DNA of 64,000 nt from Candidatus Bathyarchaeota archaeon (GCA_023488905.1 JAMDCQ010000014.1:139199-203198), one strand, 5' to 3'. Positions 34,516 to 43,374 are shown, counted from the first letter of the stretch. The notes: a model not told the origin generated them from the letters alone. Numbers and translations are program-made.

Positions 34516-35280
34516 TTGAGGGTACCATCTGAAGTTGACGTGGTCATGCTGACAAAGAACAGCCAGCACTTGCTCGCTAAATGCTTGGCTTCACTATACC
34601 AAAACGTGCCCGTCAAAAACCTCATCATCATAGACGGCTACTCCACCGACAGAACCCTCAAAATCCTCGAGCAATTCAACCGCAAACACCACAACATCCA
34701 AATCCACCAACTTAACGGGTCCCGCGCTAAAGCCCGCACTGAAGGCATCCGCAAAGTCACCACCGACTGGTTCCTCTTCCTCGACAGCGACGTGTTGCTA
34801 TGCCGCGACTGGTTCAGAAAGTCAACGGCGGATTTAGCGGACGGCGTCGGCGCGGTGTGGGGTTTGAACGTGGATTTGTTGCCTAATGTGAAAAATGGGC
34901 GTGTTTTGAAGCTGCAGAGTATGGTGGCTCGGCAATGCTTTAAGCTGCGCGGGGGAATGCATGACACCCTGATTCTGCGCAAGGCGGTGGAGGGCATTGT
35001 GATTCCTGAGGCGTTGCATGCTTATGAGGATGCGTATTTGGTGCAGTGGATCGAAAGTCAGGGCTACAGGGCGGTGATCGGAGGCGACATCTACTGCCTG
35101 CACTGTAAGCCGCCTGAGAACTGGAACCTCAAAAACGGCGTTGACCAAGCCATCGTCGAGCTACGCTGCGGACTGCTCTACTCGCACCTATTCGAGTACA
35201 TGGTGTTCTATCCAGTGTTCTTTCTCTACTGGGGTCTTCAGTTGCCGCTCAATGGGTTTAGGAACGGCTTATCGAGATAG
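34516..35280 (+). CDS. Family-2 glycosyltransferase, paralogue B
   Basis: A 254-residue enzyme aligning throughout with paralogue A: VVMLTKNSQHLLAKCLASLY, IIDGYSTDRTLKILEQFN, ARTEGIRKVTTDWFLF then LDSDVLLCRDWF, and AYEDAYLVQWIESQGYR. TTG start. Its C-terminal segment (SHLFEYMVFYPVFFLYWGLQ) is hydrophobic and may seat it on the membrane. The tandem pair probably adds successive sugars to a glycan or lipid. The 3' end overlaps the convergent AIR-synthase-like gene by 12 bp. Confidence 0.85.
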   Translation: MRVPSEVDVVMLTKNSQHLLAKCLASLYQNVPVKNLIIIDGYSTDRTLKILEQFNRKHHNIQIHQLNGSRAKARTEGIRKVTTDWFLFLDSDVLLCRDWFRKSTADLADGVGAVWGLNVDLLPNVKNGRVLKLQSMVARQCFKLRGGMHDTLILRKAVEGIVIPEALHAYEDAYLVQWIESQGYRAVIGGDIYCLHCKPPENWNLKNGVDQAIVELRCGLLYSHLFEYMVFYPVFFLYWGLQLPLNGFRNGLSR

Positions 35281-36276
35281 TGCTATCCATAGGTGGTCTG
35301 AGGCTGGTCTTGGCAGCATCTCCGCCGAATCATCCCCGTGCACAAGGATGCGTTTGTTGGGGTTCGGGTTAAATTCGCCGATAACGTTCGCGTAGATGTG
35401 CTCGCGGCCCAAGCTGTTGACGATGTTGTCTGCCTCCGCTGGGTCTGCCGCGATGAGCAATGCGCCTGAACTGATCAGTTGGAGCGGGTCGATTTCATAG
35501 AAGCGACAAATCTTGGCGGTTTCCGGCTCAACCGTGATTTTCTCCTCCAAAACCCGCACCCCCAAACCCGCCGCATCCGCCATCTCGTGAATGCCGTTTA
35601 AGACTCCGCCCTCGGTTGGGTCATGCATCGCGTGCACTCCACCCGCGCGGTAAGCAGTCAAGGCGTCTTTGACGACGCTGATCTGATTGTAAAAATGCTT
35701 AGCTCCCTCAAGAACCGCTGGCGAAAACACCTTTTTTAGCTCCTCTTCGCGGTCTGTTGCTAAAATCGCGGTACCCTCGATACCGGCGGTTTTGGTGAGG
35801 ATGAGTTTGTCGCCTGCTTTGGCGCCTGCAGCCGTGACGTATTTGCCCTTCTCGGTGAGTCCCATGATGCATCCGACCACAATTGGGTTAGTTATGGTTG
35901 GTGTGATTTCGCAGTGACCGCCTACGATGGCGATGCCTAAGTCTTTTGCTGCGTTGTGCATTTGTGTGCTTATGGTTTCGATTATTTTGCTGTCTGCACC
36001 TGAGGGAAGTATGATGCAGCTGAAGAAGAATGCTGGTTCCACTCCGAAGGTGGCGACGTCGTTGGAGTTGATGTTTATGGCTTCCCAGCCGATGCGTTCC
36101 ACCGCGCCCGTGATGGGATCCATGGAGACTATGGCGTGTTTAGTGCCCATGTCTAGAATCGCTCCGTCTACACCTGCGGCTGGTCCGAGAACGACTTCGC
36201 TTCGGTTTGTTCCCAGATTTTTGAAGACGACGTCTTTTAGGATATCTATTGGAATTTTTCCAGGCGGCAGTTTCAT
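35269..36276 (-). CDS. AIR-synthase/HypE-like protein
   Basis: A 335-residue PurM/HypE-fold protein. ATG 36276 is preferred (AAGGA upstream); a longer frame adds 25 poor residues. Conserved parts: VDGAILDMG and VSMDPITGAVERIGWEAINI (N-terminal ATP site), ATFGVEPAFFFSCIILPSGA, VGGHCEITPT, and GGVHAMHDPTEGGVLNGIHE. It lacks the C-terminal Cys that HypE carbamoylates, so it is not a hydrogenase maturase in the strict sense; it belongs to a wider AIR-synthase-related family. It lies 13 bp after the ECF-type gene and shares its operator. Confidence 0.82.
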   Translation of the reverse strand: MKLPPGKIPIDILKDVVFKNLGTNRSEVVLGPAAGVDGAILDMGTKHAIVSMDPITGAVERIGWEAININSNDVATFGVEPAFFFSCIILPSGADSKIIETISTQMHNAAKDLGIAIVGGHCEITPTITNPIVVGCIMGLTEKGKYVTAAGAKAGDKLILTKTAGIEGTAILATDREEELKKVFSPAVLEGAKHFYNQISVVKDALTAYRAGGVHAMHDPTEGGVLNGIHEMADAAGLGVRVLEEKITVEPETAKICRFYEIDPLQLISSGALLIAADPAEADNIVNSLGREHIYANVIGEFNPNPNKRILVHGDDSAEMLPRPASDHLWIALSR

Positions 36277-36289
36277 GCTTAATCCTTTG

Positions 36290-36829
36290 TTAAATCTGGC
36301 TTTTAAGCTGTGGGAAAACACGTAGCACCGCATACATGATTGGGACTGCAACGATTAAGCCGATGACCATCTGTACAACGTTAAATGGCAATTCTATAAG
36401 TGCAGCGGCAACTGGATAACCAAGCACTGCTACTTCATAGGTGAAGTAGCCGAAAATCATTATCAAGCCACCTAAAACCACCGAAACCGTTGCGCTTAGT
36501 GTTATGTTTTGGGTTTTGTGGAATAGTTTCTTGTTTAGGGTGCCGACTGTGAATCCTTCAAGTGCTTTAATGACGAGTGTTGCTGGTGCAAACACTGCTC
36601 CGCCGGGAACGAGCAAATCAGCGATGGCTGCGCCTCCTCCAGCGAAAGCGCCGACGAAGGGACCTAAGACGAGGGCTGCTGTGTAGATTACTGTCTCTCC
36701 TAGGTTGAAGTAGCCTGTGGTTGCGGGGATGGGGATGACGAATAGGTATGTTGCGATGGCGACGAGGGCTGCGAATATGGCTCCTGCTGCGATTATGATG
36801 GTTGTTTTTATGGTTGTTTTCGGTTGCAT
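36290..36829 (-). CDS. ECF-transporter S component-like membrane protein
   Basis: A 179-residue protein with five to six membrane helices. The pattern FNLGETVIYTAALVLGPFVG, GGGAAIADLLVPGG and the final helices match S components that bind vitamins or their precursors for ECF importers. The ATG lies 12 bp from a T-rich stretch and the operator. The ATPase/T subunits are elsewhere. It starts an operon with the AIR-synthase-like gene, which may point to a purine-derived or thiamin-related ligand, but this is speculation. Confidence 0.75.
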   Translation of the reverse strand: MQPKTTIKTTIIIAAGAIFAALVAIATYLFVIPIPATTGYFNLGETVIYTAALVLGPFVGAFAGGGAAIADLLVPGGAVFAPATLVIKALEGFTVGTLNKKLFHKTQNITLSATVSVVLGGLIMIFGYFTYEVAVLGYPVAAALIELPFNVVQMVIGLIVAVPIMYAVLRVFPQLKSQI

Positions 36830-36843
36830 TTTTTATCACTCTA

Positions 36844-36878
36844 GTATAGTTGTAACTTTAGTATAGTTATGACTATAC
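36844..36878 (-). promoter_or_regulatory. Operator of the ECF/AIR-synthase-like operon
   Basis: A perfect dyad GTATAGTTATGACTATAC (36861-36878; seven-base arms, TATG spacer) is preceded by another GTATAGT copy (36844-36850), all directly upstream of the operon start at 36829. This is the form of a repressor site for a vitamin-uptake operon. No regulator gene is adjacent. Confidence 0.55.
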
Positions 36879-36915
36879 ACATAATTAAATGTTGCCAAAC
36901 CCATCAATTAGCTTA

Positions 36916-38322
36916 TCACATTAACAGCTGTATCTCATCAAACGCCGCCAAAACCTTCCTTCCGCGTTCTGTGATTCGGAAGAATTTCTTGTCCTTCTCT
37001 TCATAGCCAACCACCAACCCCCTATCTGCCAACTCGTTAAGATGCTGATAAACCGCGGCTCTGGTCATTATTCTGCCCAACTGCTTCCATAAATCATAAC
37101 CGTACGTGTCTCTCTCGCTGAGAATCTTTAGGATCTTCTGTTTTGTACTCACTGCAAGCCCTAAACCTGCTGTCTTCTGCTTCTTCGTTAAAGCTTGTAG
37201 GACGTCCGTCGCTTTTAGTCCGCTGCCCGTGATAAGGCATACAACGCTGGCGTCGCTGGAAATTTGGTCGCCTTTAAGTTTCTGCAGTGCTGCCACGGTT
37301 GCTGCACTCGCGGGTTCAGCGAAGACGCCCTCGAGTTTGGCGACTTGCAGTTCGGCAGCTAGGATGTCGGTATCTGAAACCGTCACTGCTAATCCCTTCG
37401 ACTCTTGGATTGCTTTGATTGCTAGTTCACTCTGTAATGGTTCGCCTACGAGAATGGCTAGTGCACGTGTGGATGGGTTGCAGGTTGTTGGGGCGGACTC
37501 TTTTGTTAATGTGTTGACTATTGGGGCGCACCCTTCTGTTTGGACTCCAACCATCCGTGGCAATGACTTCGTTAGCCCTAACTCTTTGAGTTCTCTAAAG
37601 CCCTTCCACAGGGAATAGATGGTTCCGCCGCTTCCCATCGAAACAATAACCCACTGGGGCACCTCAAACTGCTCAAAGATTTCATACGAAATTGTTTTTT
37701 GCGCCTCAACCACAAGCGGGTTGAGTTCGGCGGTGGCTTGGTACCAGCCTGTTTCCTTGGCTAAGGCAGAGGCTTTTTGGATGGCGTCGTCTACGATGTC
37801 GCCTGTCTCTTCGATTACTGCGTCATATGCGATCATCTGCGCAAGCTTGCCCACATCAACAACTTTCGGCACCAAAACATGACTGGTCAACTCTGCTTTA
37901 GCAGCGTAAGCAGCTAGTGATGCTCCCATGTTTCCGTTTGTAGCGCACACCAGCGCTTCTGCACCGCTGTCGAGGGCGTAAGATGTCATCAGGGCTGCGG
38001 CTCGATCACGGTAAGAGTTAGTTGGGTTTCTGGTTTCATCCTTCATATAAAGCCGGGTGAAACCCATTGTTTTGGCTAGTCGGTCGGCTTTGTGTAGGGG
38101 TGTTCCACCTTCGCCGAGACTAATCATGTGGCTCACTCGCGGAAGCAACTGCTTATACCGCCAAAACGTCAGCGGTCCAGAGAATTTGATTGCGCCCTTT
38201 TGGGGCAAGTTAAGGTTGTATTGAAGTATTCCGCCGCATTTTAGGCAGTTGTTCCTAAGGGGATAAATTGAGCTTTTGGTTCCACACCTTGTGCATTCAA
38301 AGACTTCACTGTTTTGTGGCAT
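36916..38322 (-). CDS. Threonine-synthase-like protein fused to a winged helix, PLP lysine replaced
   Basis: A 468-residue protein. An N-terminal zinc ribbon (C10, C13, C26, C29) and a type II PLP fold of the threonine synthase family follow: GEGGTPLHKADRLA, NPTNSYRDRAAALM, ATNGNMGASLAAYA (substrate loop) and the phosphate cup SMGSGGTIYS. At the position of the Schiff-base lysine (normally SFKDR) there is Arg105 (codon CGT). Residues about 395-468 form a PadR/winged-helix domain (YGYDLWKQLGRIMTRAAVYQ). A catalytically dead enzyme fold tied to a DNA-binding domain suggests an amino-acid or cofactor sensor rather than an enzyme. Confidence 0.8.
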   Translation of the reverse strand: MPQNSEVFECTRCGTKSSIYPLRNNCLKCGGILQYNLNLPQKGAIKFSGPLTFWRYKQLLPRVSHMISLGEGGTPLHKADRLAKTMGFTRLYMKDETRNPTNSYRDRAAALMTSYALDSGAEALVCATNGNMGASLAAYAAKAELTSHVLVPKVVDVGKLAQMIAYDAVIEETGDIVDDAIQKASALAKETGWYQATAELNPLVVEAQKTISYEIFEQFEVPQWVIVSMGSGGTIYSLWKGFRELKELGLTKSLPRMVGVQTEGCAPIVNTLTKESAPTTCNPSTRALAILVGEPLQSELAIKAIQESKGLAVTVSDTDILAAELQVAKLEGVFAEPASAATVAALQKLKGDQISSDASVVCLITGSGLKATDVLQALTKKQKTAGLGLAVSTKQKILKILSERDTYGYDLWKQLGRIMTRAAVYQHLNELADRGLVVGYEEKDKKFFRITERGRKVLAAFDEIQLLM

Positions 38323-38765
38323 TCGGTTTGTTCCTTTCTACTACTATCGTGTTCCCTAATTTCTCTCTTTATGTGGGTGTTGCGGTTTACAGGGTGCCAC
38401 AAGACGGCATTTGGAGGCGGTTGCTTTTTGCGGTTGCAACGGTTTTCGTCGTCTGTTTCGGTGTGGCATATGCGTTTTTCTCCACACGCCCAACATGGCC
38501 CCATGTTGAAGACGCCTTCTTGTGGATGTGAAACCATGTTGAGTTTGTTTTAGGATTCACATATTCCCAGCATGGAAGAGCGTTTAAGACAGCCCAGCGA
38601 ACCAATAAAAAAGGCACAGCAACTATGGAATGAAAAACAAACCAATATTTTGATCTACTGATATATAGGGGGAGGAGGTCATGGCAAAGCTGCAAACGCT
38701 GTCTCCATGTTGTAAGGGGAAAATTCTAAATCTCAGTTCTCTCCATGTATTTGCCGTTGATGATT
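38323..38765. other. Gene-free interval with a solo repeat end
   Basis: This 440-bp gap between divergent genes has no convincing coding frame. It contains one exact R2 end with an R1 box (see 38648-38680) and several copies of CCATGTTG/CAACATGG near 38503, 38532 and 38705 that might form weak dyads. A GTGTGG/CCACAC inverted pair lies near 38463-38489. Confidence 0.5.
38648..38680 (-). repeat. Solo R2 end joined to an R1 box
   Basis: On the minus strand GACCTCCTCCCCCTATAT (38663-38680) is followed directly by ATCAGTAGATCAAAA (38648-38662), the exact consensus left end of R2. The matching right end is not found within 250 bp, so this is a solo end or heavily decayed element. Confidence 0.65.
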
Positions 38766-39167
38766 ATGAGTGTAAAAGTAGACCCGATTAAGCTCCACAA
38801 AGACGCTAACGCCTTAATGGAAAACGGCAAATACGCAGAAGCCCGCGACCTCTTCAGCCAAGTAGCCGAACTCTACTACAAAAACCAAAACTACTTCGGC
38901 TCAGCTGAGATGAACTACAAAGCAGGCGAATGCAGCTTTAGACTAAAAGAATACCAGAAAGCCGTTGAATTCTTCACTAAATCCGCAGACGTTTCGTTGG
39001 CGAAGGGTTTTGACCGTTACGGTGTAGCCGCTCTTGAAAACGTCCGCGACAGCTACAAAGCTTTAGGTAACACTAAAGAAGCTGATGAAATCAGCAAGAA
39101 AATCGATGAGGTAAACAAGAAGAATGCTGAGCCCGAGGGCGAATCATCCTTCTCAGTGTTCTCATAA
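38766..39167 (+). CDS. TPR/alpha-SNAP-like helical protein
   Basis: A 133-residue helical protein with tetratricopeptide pairs: ALMENGKYAEARDLFSQVAE, YKAGECSFRLKEYQKAVEFF and NVRDSYKALGNTKEADEISK, ending in an acidic tail (EPEGESSFSVFS). The ATG at 38766 is preferred over one seven codons upstream that begins with hydrophobic residues. Likely a protein-binding adaptor in the cytoplasm. It stands alone. Confidence 0.7.
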   Translation: MSVKVDPIKLHKDANALMENGKYAEARDLFSQVAELYYKNQNYFGSAEMNYKAGECSFRLKEYQKAVEFFTKSADVSLAKGFDRYGVAALENVRDSYKALGNTKEADEISKKIDEVNKKNAEPEGESSFSVFS

Positions 39168-39206
39168 AACCGCAGAACCGCCTTTTTCAGGTTCATTCTT
39201 TTCTAT

Positions 39207-39340
39207 AGTTGTTGCAGAGAAGTCCCTATACACAACAACTACCAGTGGGCTTGGCTGAGGCGTCTGATTTGGTTTCGGCTTATGGGACTGGTTGCAGGCT
39301 GGTTGTGGAGCTTACCTCAAGCAGAAAAGATACCCACCGA
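39207..39340 (+). repeat. R2-related repeat with GTTGTTG hairpin
   Basis: Starts with the hairpin AGTTGTTG (39207-39214) / CAACAACT (39233-39240) whose loop carries CCCTATACA, followed by TGGGCTTGG and, at 39303, GGTTGTGG-AGCTTACCT-CAAGCAGAA, the R2 hairpin region with a weakened stem. The same order occurs on the minus strand at 54081-53960. It occupies the gap between the TPR gene and the frameshifted surface-protein gene. Confidence 0.7.
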
Positions 39341-39517
39341 GAGTCCCTGTGTGAACTGCAGAAATACACATAGTGCGTTTCTTTTCTCCTTTCTATTTTT
39401 TGCAACGCTACATTTCGTTTGGTTTTCGATGTTTTGGGAGACATCTTGGTAAAATCTTATATCCGCCCTAAAGCTACCTCCTGGCTCCTTACATGTGGAA
39501 GTGAAATCACGTTCCTT

Positions 39518-39942
39518 ATGCAAAAAGATAACAAGAAAATACAAACAGCCCTTGCCACAACAATAATTCTGTTTGGATGTCTTTTGACGATAAGTTCCGT
39601 GAACGCTCAATCTGGCGAAATGATGCAGCCTCCCGACTTCAACGGAACAGCCCCGCCAGACTGGAACGGAAACATGACCATGCCCTCTGGTGGACCATCC
39701 GATTTTGGTAGCGGAAACAGGCTGACTTCAACGGGACTATGCCGATGCCATCCGGTAATCCGGGAGAAATGAATGGACAACCCACCCCTCAAGCAGTTGA
39801 AGGGCAAACTGACTACACATTGATCGCGGTTGCAGGCGTCATTTTGGTGGTGCTTGTGGGAGTAGTCGGGGTGGTTCTGTTACGAAAAAGAAAAAACCGA
39901 CAGATCCCTCAAGCTGATCTTTCACAAGAAGCATCCATCTAA
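39518..39942 (+). pseudogene. Frameshifted Met/Pro/Gly-rich surface protein
   Basis: Two overlapping frames form one protein. Frame 1 from ATG 39518 encodes a signal peptide (MQKDNKKIQTALATTIILFG then CLLTISSVNA) and repeats such as PPDFNGTAPPDWNGNMTMPS. After about 39717 the same repeat continues only in the next frame (ADFNGTMPMPSGNPGEMNGQ), followed by a C-terminal membrane helix and a basic tail. A one-base deletion near 39714-39722 explains it. It could be a real lesion, a programmed shift or an assembly error. Intact, it would be a small Met-rich anchored exoprotein. Confidence 0.65.
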
Positions 39943-40071
39943 ACCTTTTTTCTAAACAAAGTTAATTCAGTCAAGTCCCAGAATTACCAATTTTAATGAA
40001 GGCTGGCGGGGGAAATCTATGATAGGCAGTTCCGCAATAAAGGCAAATACAGCGCCCAAAAGGATTGAGCA

Positions 40072-40824
40072 GTGATGGATGCAGTAAGTAGAGAGGAATT
40101 CACTAAACTATTCTACAGTCGCCAATTGATGATAGAAGAATTGGGTTCTGTTGGGCAAGAGAAACTGTCAAAATCCCGTGTCGCCGTAGTCGGCGTGGGC
40201 GGGTTAGGCTCAGTCTGTTCTCTTTATCTGGCTTTGGCGGGCGTCGGCTATCTGCGTTTAATTGACCAAGACACCGTCGAAACACACAACCTGCATCGTC
40301 AAATTCTCTACACCCCCGATGACCTCCATCGACCCAAAGCAGAGGTTGCCGCCGAAAAGCTACGTGGGCAGAATCCGCTGGTGCAGGTTGAAGTGGTGGC
40401 TAAAAAGGTGGATGCAGATAACGTTGGATCTCTCTTAGCTAATGTTGATGTGGTCGTTGACTGCTTGGATAACTTCCAAACCCGCTACCTCCTCAACAGG
40501 TCATGCGTAAAACTCCATACCCCCTACGTTTTTGGGGCAGTCATGGGCCTAGAAGGCAACCTATCCGTGTTTAACCCACCCGAAACAGGATGCCTAGAAT
40601 GCACAATGCATAACCCAAGCAACCCGCAACCTCAGAAGGTTTTTGGCATAATCGGTGCCTCGGCGGGAATCATCGGCAGTCTCCAAGCCATGGAAACCGT
40701 AAAGCTCCTCGCTGGGCTTGGCTCAAATTTGGCTGGTAAAATGCTGGTCTGTGACTTCCGAGACATGGACTTCACGGTGGTGCCGCTTCCAAAGAACCCC
40801 CACTGTCAGGTTTGTCACAGCTAA
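40072..40824 (+). CDS. ThiF/MoeB/E1-like activating enzyme
   Basis: A 250-residue adenylating enzyme that activates the C-terminal glycine of a ubiquitin-like carrier (MoaD, ThiS or SAMP). Motifs: ATP site GVGGLGSVCSLYLALAGVGY near residue 38, NLHRQILY with the Arg finger, VDCLDNFQTRYLLN, and zinc cysteines in CLECTMHN and CQVC. Residues around TGAVMG keep the NTP pocket. GTG/ATG start uncertain by one codon. Overlaps by 4 bp the 3' end of the convergent transporter gene. No carrier gene is adjacent. Confidence 0.88.
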   Translation: MMDAVSREEFTKLFYSRQLMIEELGSVGQEKLSKSRVAVVGVGGLGSVCSLYLALAGVGYLRLIDQDTVETHNLHRQILYTPDDLHRPKAEVAAEKLRGQNPLVQVEVVAKKVDADNVGSLLANVDVVVDCLDNFQTRYLLNRSCVKLHTPYVFGAVMGLEGNLSVFNPPETGCLECTMHNPSNPQPQKVFGIIGASAGIIGSLQAMETVKLLAGLGSNLAGKMLVCDFRDMDFTVVPLPKNPHCQVCHS

Positions 40825-42179
40825 ATCGGAAGTACCCATCCAAAGTAGGTAATTTCAACCCATAGAACTACTGACGCCACCACGACTTCGACGATGGAGA
40901 GGACGGCGCCGACTTTTAGGTAGCTCCACAGGCTGATATTGACGCCTTTGCGTTTCATGGTTTCCAGCCACATCAATATCGCCAGCGACCCCAGCGGGAA
41001 GAAGTGTGGGCCGAGGTTGTTGCCGATGATGTTAGAGAAAACCAGCCCCGTGAACGCTTCACCGCCCAAAGCAGCGGTTGATGCTGCTTGCTGAATGGAC
41101 ATCAACCCGAGGATGGTCATTGGCCAATTATTCATGAAACTCGCACCAACCGTGACAACTAGGCTCGGCGCAATTATCCCCATCACCGAGGGCAGGGAAT
41201 TCGCCGAAACCAGCGTGGACGCCAGCAGCTGAGTGATTCCAGCGTTAGTCAAACCCTGAACCACGAGGAAGATGCTTAGCATGAAGAGCACGATGTCCCA
41301 GTTGATGTCCTTAGCTAAACCAATGAGTCCTTTGCGTTCGCCTCGGATCACTTCGCCTTTGAGGCTCGCCAAATAAACTGCCAAGAGGAACACTGCGCCT
41401 GAACAAATCACCACCGAAACAGGAACCCTGAAAAGCGAAGCCGCAACGTAGCCCACATCAATCACAACCAAAGTGCCAAGGCAAACCTTGAGCATGCCGC
41501 GGCTGATCGGCGTGGAACCTGTTGATATTATGTCAACCAGTTTGGTATCATAAGTTTTGGGGATTTTTTTACGGAAAAACACGTACACCAAAAGCATACT
41601 GCTTGCGATGGTGGCGACAGCAACAGGCGTCATGAACATTAGGTGATTTAGGAAGGTGTAGCCGAAGAAGTCTGCGCTTAAGATGTTGATGGGGTTGCTG
41701 ATGATGAGTGGCATGGCGGCGGTGTCAGCTATGAGTCCCGCGGCGAAGAGGTACGCCATTCTGCCTTTGCCGTCGATTTTTAGTTGGCTGATGATTTCCA
41801 AAACGAGGGGCGTTAAGATGAGGACGGCGCTGTCGTTGGCAAACAATATGCTTACAGCCGCTGTCAATAGAGATACGTAGAAGTAGAGGCGGATTCCGCT
41901 GCCCTTGGCGAGCTTTACCACTTTGAGGGCTGCCCATTTGAAGAAGCCCATAGCATCCAAAATCACCGAGAAAGCCACGATACCGATGAACGCTAACGCC
42001 GCATCCCAAATATGCAAAAATGACTCTGCAGCCTGCCCCAAACTGACCGTGCCCAGCAAGAGCGATGCCACTGCGCCGATGCCTGCCGCGTAGCCCAATT
42101 TGATGCCCCATGGGCGCTTAATCATCAAAAACAGAGTCGCAACGAATACCGCTAATGCAGCTACGGCAACGTAATCCAA
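40821..42179 (-). CDS. ArsB/NhaD-type membrane transporter
   Basis: A 452-residue protein with about eleven membrane helices of the ion-transporter superfamily. The N-terminal half includes FANDSAVLILTPLVLEII, the helix-break motif of this group, and IADTAAMPLIISNPINIL; the second half repeats the fold with SIFLVVQGLTNAG and MNNWPMTILGLMSIQQAAST. The family covers arsenite and Na+/H+ transporters; the motif set looks nearer the ArsB branch. No arsR or arsC is next to it, so an arsenic role is unproven. Confidence 0.78.
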   Translation of the reverse strand: MDYVAVAALAVFVATLFLMIKRPWGIKLGYAAGIGAVASLLLGTVSLGQAAESFLHIWDAALAFIGIVAFSVILDAMGFFKWAALKVVKLAKGSGIRLYFYVSLLTAAVSILFANDSAVLILTPLVLEIISQLKIDGKGRMAYLFAAGLIADTAAMPLIISNPINILSADFFGYTFLNHLMFMTPVAVATIASSMLLVYVFFRKKIPKTYDTKLVDIISTGSTPISRGMLKVCLGTLVVIDVGYVAASLFRVPVSVVICSGAVFLLAVYLASLKGEVIRGERKGLIGLAKDINWDIVLFMLSIFLVVQGLTNAGITQLLASTLVSANSLPSVMGIIAPSLVVTVGASFMNNWPMTILGLMSIQQAASTAALGGEAFTGLVFSNIIGNNLGPHFFPLGSLAILMWLETMKRKGVNISLWSYLKVGAVLSIVEVVVASVVLWVEITYFGWVLPI

Positions 42180-42309
42180 AGGGAGCCTCGCATTAGCTAA
42201 GCAGGCGCACCGTTCAAGTATAAAAGACTAACTTTGCAAACAAACAAGAACTTGATGAGGTTGAAGCTAAAAAAGAAATAAAATAAACAGAAAGTGGAAA
42301 AAAAGAGGC

Positions 42310-43374
42310 TTACTCTTTTTTTGCCTGTTTTGGTCGTAGTGAGCGGACGGTTTCGCCTGCGCGCCACATTTCGCTGTTACCCATCTCTTTGAGTTCGTCA
42401 GCGAGTTTCTGGCGGTAATCCGCAGCTTTGCTCTTCTCTAAGACGATGCGTGTTTCTTCGCCTGCCGCGACAAGGTCGTAGAGGCTGTCAAACACGGGTT
42501 GGGTTGCGCTGCGGAAGCGTTCTTTCCAGCGTAGTGCGCCGATGCGGGCGGTTTCGCTGCAGTTGCAGTACATCCAGTCCATGCCGTTCTCGTCTACGAG
42601 GCGGATGAGGCTCTGGGTGAGTTCTTCGACGGTTTCGTTGAAGGCTTCGCTTGGGCTGTGGCCGTTTGCGCGGAGTGTGTTGTATTGGGCTTCTAGTATG
42701 CCTGCTAACGCGCCCATGAGTGTGCCGCGTTCGCCTGTTAGGTCGCTGTAGACTTCTTTTTCAAAGGTGGTTGGGAAGAGGTATCCTCCGCCGATGGCGA
42801 TGCCGAGTGCTTTGGCGCGGTTTTCTGCTTTGCCTGTGGCGTCTTGGAAGACTGCGAAGCTGCAGTTTATGCCTGATCCGTCAACGAAGTTGCGGCGGAC
42901 GCTGGTGCCTGAACCCTTCGGAGCCACCAAGATGACGTCTATGTCTTTGGGTGGGATGACGCCTGTTTGTTCTTTGTAGACTATGCTGAATCCGTGGCTG
43001 AAGTAGAGGGCATCGCCTTTTTTGAGGTTGGCTTTGATTTTTGGCCAGAGCGTTTTCTGTGCGGCGTCGGTGAGTAGGAACATTTTGATGGTTCCTTTTT
43101 TGGCTGCTTCTTCGAGTGGGAAGAGGTTTTTGCCTGGGACCCATCCGTCTGCTACTGCTTTGTCCCATTCTTTTTTGAATATGCCTTCTTTTTCTTGTCC
43201 GATGATTACTTTTATGCCGTTGTCTCTCATGTTGAGTGATTGGGCTGCGCCTTGTATGCCGTAGCCCAAGGAGACGACGACTTCGTCTTTTAGGATTTTT
43301 TGGGCTTGCGCCACTGTGAATTCTTTTCGGGTGATGACGTCTTCTTTAACGCCACCGAAATCCATTTTCACCAT
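42310..43374 (-). CDS. ilvC: Ketol-acid reductoisomerase
   Basis: A 354-residue class I enzyme of branched-chain amino acid synthesis that isomerises and reduces acetolactate with NADPH. The Rossmann motif VSLGYGIQGAAQSLNMRDNG lies near residue 36, and the C-terminal knotted helical domain carries the metal site (YSDLTGERGTLMGALAG and CSETARIGALRW). No ilvB/ilvN/leu genes are in the window. The ATG at 43374 is followed after three codons by another ATG; either is possible. Confidence 0.95.
   Translation of the reverse strand: MVKMDFGGVKEDVITRKEFTVAQAQKILKDEVVVSLGYGIQGAAQSLNMRDNGIKVIIGQEKEGIFKKEWDKAVADGWVPGKNLFPLEEAAKKGTIKMFLLTDAAQKTLWPKIKANLKKGDALYFSHGFSIVYKEQTGVIPPKDIDVILVAPKGSGTSVRRNFVDGSGINCSFAVFQDATGKAENRAKALGIAIGGGYLFPTTFEKEVYSDLTGERGTLMGALAGILEAQYNTLRANGHSPSEAFNETVEELTQSLIRLVDENGMDWMYCNCSETARIGALRWKERFRSATQPVFDSLYDLVAAGEETRIVLEKSKAADYRQKLADELKEMGNSEMWRAGETVRSLRPKQAKKE

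Noticed and set aside
35269..36276. True HypE hydrogenase maturase
   Set aside because: The C-terminal cysteine needed for thiocyanate transfer is absent and no hyp genes are nearby.
40821..42179. Proven arsenite efflux pump
   Set aside because: The motif set fits the superfamily, but there is no ars operon or regulator; the substrate is left open.
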